A DNA stretch of 10,176 nucleotides from assembly GCA_903872555.1 (NCBI GenBank), contig CAIQLE010000297.1, positions 1 through 10,176 on the forward strand, given 5' to 3'. How positions within the stretch are numbered: the first letter of the stretch is position 1; every line of letters begins with the position of its first letter. Shown here one piece after another: positions 5,910 to 10,176 of this stretch. The notes under the pieces are model-generated. The model had not been told where the DNA came from. It worked only from the letters and a program-made list of their open reading frames with translations, and made no database searches. This DNA is from an uncultured bacterium (GTDB lineage: Bacteria > Pseudomonadota > Gammaproteobacteria > Burkholderiales > Burkholderiaceae_D). Made by a program: the position numbers and the translations under genes.

Positions 5910-6395
5910 TCAGTCACGGAAATTATTAAATTCCAGCGGCAAATCAGTCACATCTTTCTTCAGCATAGCAATCGTCGATTGCAGATCATCACGTTTAGTG
6001 CCGGTCACGCGCAGTGCATCACCCTGAATGCTGGCCTGCACCTTGATCTTGCTGTCTTTGATTAGGCGCTGAATTTTCTTGGCGGCTTCAGACTCAATGC
6101 CATTCTTGATCTTGATGACTTGTTTGACCTTGTCGCCACCAATCTTCTCTATCTTGCCCAGATCCAGAAAGCGTACGTCGACATTACGCTTACTCATTTT
6201 TCCCGTTAGTACGTCGCGTACCTGACTCAGCTGAAATTCACTGTCTGCGTAGGCCGTCAGCTCGCGTTCCTTTTGTTCGACGCGGGCATCGCTGCCTTTA
6301 AAGTCAAAGCGGGTGGTGATTTCCTTGTTGGCCTGGTCGACCGCATTCTTGACTTCGACCTGACTGGCTTCGGATACAACGTCAAATGATGGCAT
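5910..6395 (-). CDS. yajQ: YajQ family nucleotide-binding protein
   Basis: YajQ proteins are small cytosolic proteins with two ferredoxin-like/KH-type halves. They bind nucleotides, and homologues in Xanthomonas and Pseudomonas act as cyclic di-GMP receptors that affect virulence genes. The 161-residue product has the hallmark start [18 protein letters not shown] near residue 30, the block [17 protein letters not shown] in the second half and the C terminus FNNFRD. The ATG at 6395 is chosen over an upstream in-frame start at 6434 because a strong AGGAGG (6409-6404) sits eight bases before it and the family always begins MPSFD. It is transcribed divergently from murB and ends in the terminator at 5863-5888. 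A 14-codon remnant of a second copy of its end lies at 4458-4499. Confidence 0.95.
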   Translation of the reverse strand: MPSFDVVSEASQVEVKNAVDQANKEITTRFDFKGSDARVEQKERELTAYADSEFQLSQVRDVLTGKMSKRNVDVRFLDLGKIEKIGGDKVKQVIKIKNGIESEAAKKIQRLIKDSKIKVQASIQGDALRVTGTKRDDLQSTIAMLKKDVTDLPLEFNNFRD

Positions 6396-6432
6396 GAAGC
6401 ATTCCTCCTGAAACTCATATTCAATGCCGCGC

Positions 6433-6438
6433 ATTCTA
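6433..6438 (-). promoter_or_regulatory. yajQ: Possible -10 box for yajQ
   Basis: On the minus strand TAGAAT (6438-6433) precedes a G+C-rich stretch and the yajQ ribosome-binding site, leaving a leader of about 30 bases. The -35 region (around 6456-6461) is poor, so the call rests on the -10 alone. Confidence 0.35.
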
Positions 6439-6479
6439 GCTGAAAACCGCAGGCTGACGGGGACTTGCCTGACGGTCGG

Positions 6480-6485
6480 TATAAT
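6480..6485 (+). promoter_or_regulatory. murB: -10 box for murB
   Basis: A consensus TATAAT lies only nine bases ahead of the murB ATG (6495). The best -35-like sequence is TGACGG (6455-6460) at 19 bp. Transcription would start near 6491-6493, giving a leader of only two to four bases, so the message may be leaderless; there is also no ribosome-binding sequence before the ATG. Confidence 0.6.
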
Positions 6486-6494
6486 CTGGCGCCT

Positions 6495-7523
6495 ATGAGC
6501 TCAGTCCTTCCTCTGCAACACCAACAGTCGCTGCGCAGCATGAATACCCTGGGTATTGATGCCCGTGCCCAGTGCTATCTGCCAGTACAAAGCGTGGCAC
6601 AGCTGCAGGCCGTGCAGCAAGATGCGGTGCTGTCGGCCATGCCGAGGTTGGTTCTGGGCGGTGGCAGCAATCTGCTCCTGACCCGGGATTTTGAGGGACT
6701 GGTGCTGCATATGGCTAACCTTGGTATGGAGATCGCGGGCGAGTCGGATAGCCATGTCATGGTGCGTGCACAGGCCGGTGAAAGCTGGCATGGTCTGGTG
6801 CAATGGACGCTGGCGCAGGGCATACCCGGTCTGGAAAATTTATCGCTGATACCGGGCAGCGTGGGTGCCTCACCGATTCAGAATATCGGCGCCTATGGTG
6901 CTGAGCTGGCAGATTTTTTTCATTCACTGACAGCCTTTGATTTCTCTACCGGAGAACTGCTGACACTGACACGTGAAGATTGCGCCTTTGGCTATCGCGA
7001 CAGCGTCTTCAAGCATCGCTTGCGTGACCGTGCAGTGATTCTGGATGTCAGCTTCGCACTACCTAAGCAGTGGCAAGCGAATCTGAAATATGCCGAGCTC
7101 TCAGCGGAGCTTGAAGTTCAGGGCATCACTAACCCTCTTGCCACTGATATCAGCGCCGCGGTGATCGCGATCCGTCGTCGCAAGTTGCCCGATCCGGCCA
7201 TCATAGGCAATGCAGGCAGTTTTTTTAAAAACCCGGTAGTGAGTGCGCAGCAGCAGTCCGCTTTGCTGGTGCTGCATCCGCAGCTGGTCAGCTATGTGCA
7301 AAAAGATGGCAGCTTCAAGCTCGCTGCTGGCTGGCTGATTGATCAGTGTGGCTGGAAGGGTAAGTCGCTGGGCGCAGCCGGCGTGCATGAGACACAGGCG
7401 CTGGTGCTGGTGAATCGCGGAGGTGCGAGCGGGCAGGAAGTGTTGCAGCTCGCAGCACGCATCCGTGAAGATGTCGCGCTGCGGTTTGGCGTCATGCTGG
7501 AAACCGAGCCCGTGATCGTCTGA
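6495..7523 (+). CDS. murB: UDP-N-acetylenolpyruvoylglucosamine reductase MurB (type I)
   Basis: MurB is a cytosolic FAD enzyme that reduces UDP-GlcNAc-enolpyruvate to UDP-MurNAc with NADPH, the second committed step of peptidoglycan synthesis. The 342-residue product has the same length as E. coli MurB and aligns throughout. Visible are the FAD-binding GGGSN (residues 55-59), [18 protein letters not shown] (118-135), Arg168 in GYRDSVFK, the catalytic Ser242 in [10 protein letters not shown] and Glu338 near the C terminus in LETEP, matching the E. coli Arg159/Ser229/Glu325 set. The ATG at 6495 gives the family N terminus just ahead of [10 protein letters not shown]; an in-frame TTG at 6465 is not needed and lies upstream of the -10 box. 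It converges on ppnP with only 19 bp between stop codons and no visible terminator. Confidence 0.96.
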   Translation: MSSVLPLQHQQSLRSMNTLGIDARAQCYLPVQSVAQLQAVQQDAVLSAMPRLVLGGGSNLLLTRDFEGLVLHMANLGMEIAGESDSHVMVRAQAGESWHGLVQWTLAQGIPGLENLSLIPGSVGASPIQNIGAYGAELADFFHSLTAFDFSTGELLTLTREDCAFGYRDSVFKHRLRDRAVILDVSFALPKQWQANLKYAELSAELEVQGITNPLATDISAAVIAIRRRKLPDPAIIGNAGSFFKNPVVSAQQQSALLVLHPQLVSYVQKDGSFKLAAGWLIDQCGWKGKSLGAAGVHETQALVLVNRGGASGQEVLQLAARIREDVALRFGVMLETEPVIV

Positions 7524-7542
7524 TCACTGAGCTTTACAGATA

Positions 7543-7857
7543 TCAGCCGAAGTGACAGACATAATCCAGCATCTCGCTGGTCTCGATATCGAAACTTGAG
7601 TTGCCGGGTACGTCAAAGCTCTGACCCGCTTCGTAGGTCTTCCATTCAGTTTCGCCTTTCAGGCGCACACGGCATTTGCCGCCGTTGATTTCCATGATTT
7701 CCGGCGCGCCGGTATTGAAAACTAGCGATGAAGGGAAAATCACGCCTACGGATTTTTTTGTGCCATCAGCAAACAGCACATTGTGAGAGATGCATTTGCC
7801 ATCGAAAAAGACATTCGCTTTTTTGACGACGCTGACGTTATCGAATTGAGTGCTCAT
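7543..7857 (-). CDS. ppnP: Pyrimidine/purine nucleoside phosphorylase PpnP
   Basis: PpnP (formerly YaiE, DUF1255) is a small cupin-fold enzyme that phosphorolyses a broad range of purine and pyrimidine nucleosides to free base and ribose 1-phosphate. The product is 104 residues (E. coli 94) and carries the family features [20 protein letters not shown] in the first half and [11 protein letters not shown] at residues 75-85, ending in YVCHFG. A good ribosome-binding site AAGGAA (7869-7864) lies six bases before the ATG. It starts 16 bp after the argG stop on the same strand, so it is probably the last gene of an argF-argG-ppnP unit. The link to arginine synthesis is positional only. Confidence 0.92.
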   Translation of the reverse strand: MSTQFDNVSVVKKANVFFDGKCISHNVLFADGTKKSVGVIFPSSLVFNTGAPEIMEINGGKCRVRLKGETEWKTYEAGQSFDVPGNSSFDIETSEMLDYVCHFG

Positions 7858-7873
7858 ATTTTTTCCTTATTAT

Positions 7874-9106
7874 TTATTTGCCGCGCTTCAGGCGTGCATT
7901 AGCTGCAATGCGCATGCGCAGTGCATTGAGTTTGATAAAGCCACCGGCATCGGCCTGATCATAGGCGCCACCATCTTCGTCAAAGGTCGCGATGTTCTGG
8001 TCAAACAGTGAATCAGTCTTAGAATCACGAGAGACCACGATCACATTGCCCTTGTAGAGTTTGATGCGTACCCAGCCATTCACGCTGCTTTGTGTATGGT
8101 CGATCAGGGTCTGCAGCGCAACGCGCTCCGGTGCCCACCAGTAGCCGTTATAGATCAGCGAGGCATAACGCGGCATCAGATCATCTTTCAGATGCGCCAC
8201 TTCGCGGTCCAGTGTGATCGACTCAATCGCGCGGTGTGCGCGCAGCATGATGGTGCCGCCGGGCGTTTCATAGCAGCCGCGTGACTTCATGCCCACGTAA
8301 CGATTTTCGACCAGATCAAGGCGGCCTATGCCGTGCTTGCCGCCCAGGCGATTCAGCTCGGTGAGTACCGCTGCAGGCGACATTTTTTTGCCGTTCAGTG
8401 CAACGATGTCGCCGTGTTCGTATTCAAGGTCCAGATATTCAGCTGCATCGGGAGCCGCTTCAGGGCTGACCGTCCAGCGCCACATGGACTCTTCTGCTTC
8501 CGCGCTGGGGTTTTCCAGATGGCGGCCTTCAAAACTGATGTGCAAGAGGTTGGCATCCATGGAATAAGGTGCGCCACCGTTCTTGTGTTTCATGTCGATA
8601 GCGATGCCGGCGTCTTCGGCATACTTCAACAGTTTTTCACGCGACAGCAAATCCCATTCGCGCCAGGGCGCAATGACTTTTACATTCGGCATCAGCGCAT
8701 AAGCGCCGAGTTCAAAGCGAACCTGATCATTGCCTTTGCCGGTTGCGCCATGCGAGATAGTGTCCGCGCCGGTTTTGCGGGCGATTTCAATCAGGCGTTT
8801 TGCAATCAGTGGACGTGCAATCGAGGTGCCCAGCAGATACTCACCTTCGTACACCGTATTGGCGCGGAACATAGGGAAGACGAAATCGCGCACGAATTCT
8901 TCGCGCAGATCATCAATGTAAATATTCTCAGGCTTGATGCCGAATTTGATGGCCTTGGCGCGTGCCGGCTCGAGCTCTTCGCCCTGACCTAAGTCCGCTG
9001 TGAAAGTAACGATCTCGCAGTGGTAATTGTCTTGCAGCCATTTCAGGATGACCGAGGTGTCCAGTCCGCCCGAATAGGCGAGGACGACTTTCTTGATGTC
9101 GCTCAT
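7874..9106 (-). CDS. argG: Argininosuccinate synthase, type I
   Basis: ArgG joins citrulline and aspartate with ATP to form argininosuccinate, the penultimate step of arginine synthesis, in the cytosol. The 410-residue product begins [25 protein letters not shown] at residues 12-18 is the PP-loop that binds ATP pyrophosphate. Further family blocks are [28 protein letters not shown] and [12 protein letters not shown]. The length and the early PP-loop fit the shorter type I enzymes rather than the 447-residue E. coli form. A weak GGGAAA (9120-9115) precedes the ATG by eight bases. It follows argF after 39 bp and precedes ppnP by 16 bp, indicating one transcript. The large open frames on the opposite strand here are shadows of its codon bias. 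Confidence 0.97.
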   Translation of the reverse strand: MSDIKKVVLAYSGGLDTSVILKWLQDNYHCEIVTFTADLGQGEELEPARAKAIKFGIKPENIYIDDLREEFVRDFVFPMFRANTVYEGEYLLGTSIARPLIAKRLIEIARKTGADTISHGATGKGNDQVRFELGAYALMPNVKVIAPWREWDLLSREKLLKYAEDAGIAIDMKHKNGGAPYSMDANLLHISFEGRHLENPSAEAEESMWRWTVSPEAAPDAAEYLDLEYEHGDIVALNGKKMSPAAVLTELNRLGGKHGIGRLDLVENRYVGMKSRGCYETPGGTIMLRAHRAIESITLDREVAHLKDDLMPRYASLIYNGYWWAPERVALQTLIDHTQSSVNGWVRIKLYKGNVIVVSRDSKTDSLFDQNIATFDEDGGAYDQADAGGFIKLNALRMRIAANARLKRGK

Positions 9107-9145
9107 GCTTGTAATTTCCCGTGATTCAAAGAGTCAAAATAAGGT

Positions 9146-10057
9146 TCAGACTTTGCCGAGCACCAGATACTCGAGCAAGGCTTTCTGTACGTGAAGGCGG
9201 TTCTCTGCTTCGTCCCACACCACTGATTGAGGGCCATCGATGACACCGGCGGAGACTTCTTCGCCGCGATGTGCGGGCAGGCAGTGCATGAACAGGGCAT
9301 CCTTGTTGGCGCGCTTCATTTTGGCTTCGTCAACGATCCAGCCTTCGAAGGCTTTCAGACGCGCTGCATTTTCTTCTTCATAGCCCATGCTGGTCCAGAC
9401 ATCCGTTGTCACCAGATCAGCGCCTTCGCAGGCATCCGCCGGATGCTTGAAAACGGTGTAGCGCTGATTGCTTGCCGATACCAGTGCAGGATCAATGTCA
9501 TAGCCTGCCGGCGTCGAGACATTCACATGAAAACCAAACACTTCAGCAGCCTGCAGCCAGGAATACAGCATATTGTTGGCATCGCCCACCCAAGCCACCG
9601 TGCGGCCAGCGATGGAGCCGCGATGCTCGATATAGGTGAAGACATCGGCAAACACCTGGCAGGGATGATGTTCATTGGTCAGACCGTTGACGACGGGTAC
9701 GCGCGAGTTCGCGGCAAAGCGTTCAATGATTTCCTGACCGAAGGTGCGGATCATGATGATGTCGCACATGCGTGACATGACCTGCGCCGCATCTTCTACC
9801 GGTTCGCCACGACCGAGCTGACTGTCACGCGTGTTCAGATAGATGGCGGCGCCGCCCAGTTGATGCATGCCCGCTTCAAAGGAGAGTCGGGTGCGAGTGG
9901 AATTTTTTTCGAAGACCATCACCAGCGTTCTGTCCAGCAGCGGATGGTAGGGCTCGTAGTTTTTGAATTTGCGCTTGATGATCTTCGTGCGCTCGATAAG
10001 GTAATCGAACTCGTCGAGGCTTAAATCAGCAAATTGCAGAAAGTGTTTGATTGCCAT
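9146..10057 (-). CDS. argF: Ornithine carbamoyltransferase
   Basis: The enzyme makes citrulline from ornithine and carbamoyl phosphate, the step before ArgG. The 303-residue product shows the carbamoyl-phosphate motif STRTR at residues 53-57, HPCQ at 131-134, the ornithine-binding DVWTSMG at 219-225 and the catalytic HCLPAHRG at 258-265, all intact. The ATG at 10057 gives the usual short N terminus (MAIKHFLQFADLS). No ribosome-binding sequence is evident in the A/T-rich bases just before it. It is the first gene of the probable argF-argG-ppnP unit. The anabolic (ArgF) assignment follows from linkage to argG. Confidence 0.97.
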   Translation of the reverse strand: MAIKHFLQFADLSLDEFDYLIERTKIIKRKFKNYEPYHPLLDRTLVMVFEKNSTRTRLSFEAGMHQLGGAAIYLNTRDSQLGRGEPVEDAAQVMSRMCDIIMIRTFGQEIIERFAANSRVPVVNGLTNEHHPCQVFADVFTYIEHRGSIAGRTVAWVGDANNMLYSWLQAAEVFGFHVNVSTPAGYDIDPALVSASNQRYTVFKHPADACEGADLVTTDVWTSMGYEEENAARLKAFEGWIVDEAKMKRANKDALFMHCLPAHRGEEVSAGVIDGPQSVVWDEAENRLHVQKALLEYLVLGKV

Positions 10058-10079
10058 AAATGAAAAACGGCTGGGGTGA

Positions 10080-10095
10080 CGCCGAAAATTCGGCG
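10080..10095. repeat. Hairpin in the argF leader
   Basis: CGCCGAA (10080-10086), AA, TTCGGCG (10089-10095): a 7-bp inverted repeat in the untranslated leader of argF, 22 bp before its ATG. No T-run follows on the minus strand. It could influence translation or mRNA stability. No recognisable ArgR box was found in the leader. Confidence 0.45.
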
Positions 10096-10157
10096 CTATA
10101 GCGTGCGAGCTGTGCTCTGCGACGCGGGGAACAGGAGCCGGTTTGTTAAGGTCTTGG

Positions 10158-10163
10158 ATTATA
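10158..10163 (-). promoter_or_regulatory. argF: -10 box of the argF-argG-ppnP unit
   Basis: On the minus strand a consensus TATAAT (10163-10158) would start transcription near 10150, giving a leader of about 90 bases. The -35 box would fall just past the right edge of the window, so the promoter cannot be confirmed here. Confidence 0.5.
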
Positions 10164-10176
10164 AGGGGTTTTGCTG

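Noticed and set aside
6396..6434. Upstream in-frame start of yajQ adding 13 residues
   Set aside because: The extension contains the AGGAGG that serves the ATG at 6395, and YajQ proteins begin MPSFD.
6465..6470. TTGCCT as the -35 box of murB
   Set aside because: It is only nine bases from the TATAAT, too close for a sigma-70 promoter.
8333..8992. 219-codon open frame on the + strand opposite argG
   Set aside because: It lies entirely antisense to the well-conserved argG, has a composition typical of a reverse-frame shadow (many Ala, Arg, Phe, His) and no recognisable domain or ribosome-binding site.
9227..9775. 182-codon open frame on the + strand opposite argF
   Set aside because: Antisense shadow of argF, whose catalytic motifs prove the minus-strand reading.

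Overview
The window looks like a chromosomal segment of a betaproteobacterium of the order Burkholderiales, possibly Oxalobacteraceae-like. This rests on recognised protein families (nitrilase-tldD neighbours, AroG, YajQ, MurB, PpnP, a type I ArgG and an anabolic ArgF) and on base composition in the mid 50s percent G+C in the conserved genes. The genus cannot be decided from the sequence alone.

Left part (1-3422, + strand): the 3' end of a nitrilase-superfamily amidase, then tldD, then aroG (DAHP synthase, first step of the shikimate pathway). Between tldD and aroG there is an unannotated element that reads as a classical ribosome-dependent attenuator. A 23-codon leader ORF has Phe and Tyr at six of nine consecutive positions (RFHFYTYFSY region). 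It is followed by a perfect 8-bp terminator stem with eight T residues, and a GGCGGT segment at the end of the leader ORF can pair with the terminator's 5' arm. The product of the controlled gene, an aromatic-pathway enzyme, fits the codons in the leader.

Middle part (3479-5838, + strand): a lower-G+C accessory insert between aroG and yajQ with two genes. The first encodes a 311-residue protein with an N-terminal F-box-like motif and a C-terminal Cys-His-Val-Met that fits a eukaryotic CaaX prenylation signal. This combination points to a protein acting inside a eukaryotic host cell. The second encodes a 384-residue protein of no recognised family. Embedded in the insert are two decayed gene ends: a 14-codon copy of the yajQ 3' end (4458-4499) and a copy of the aroG 3' end (about 5728-5838) with stop codons. 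The order is therefore aroG - F-box gene - yajQ remnant - orphan gene - aroG remnant - yajQ. That is what a tandem duplication, or single-crossover integration of a circle carrying an aroG-to-yajQ segment from a relative, would leave behind.

Right part (5863-10176): yajQ (- strand) with its terminator, divergent from murB (+ strand). The murB -10 box lies so close to its ATG that the transcript may be nearly leaderless. Convergent with murB is a minus-strand unit argF-argG-ppnP: the last two arginine-pathway enzymes other than argininosuccinate lyase, and a small nucleoside phosphorylase. It is served by a likely promoter whose -10 box is at the extreme right edge. No tRNA, rRNA, CRISPR array, transposase or integrase was seen.
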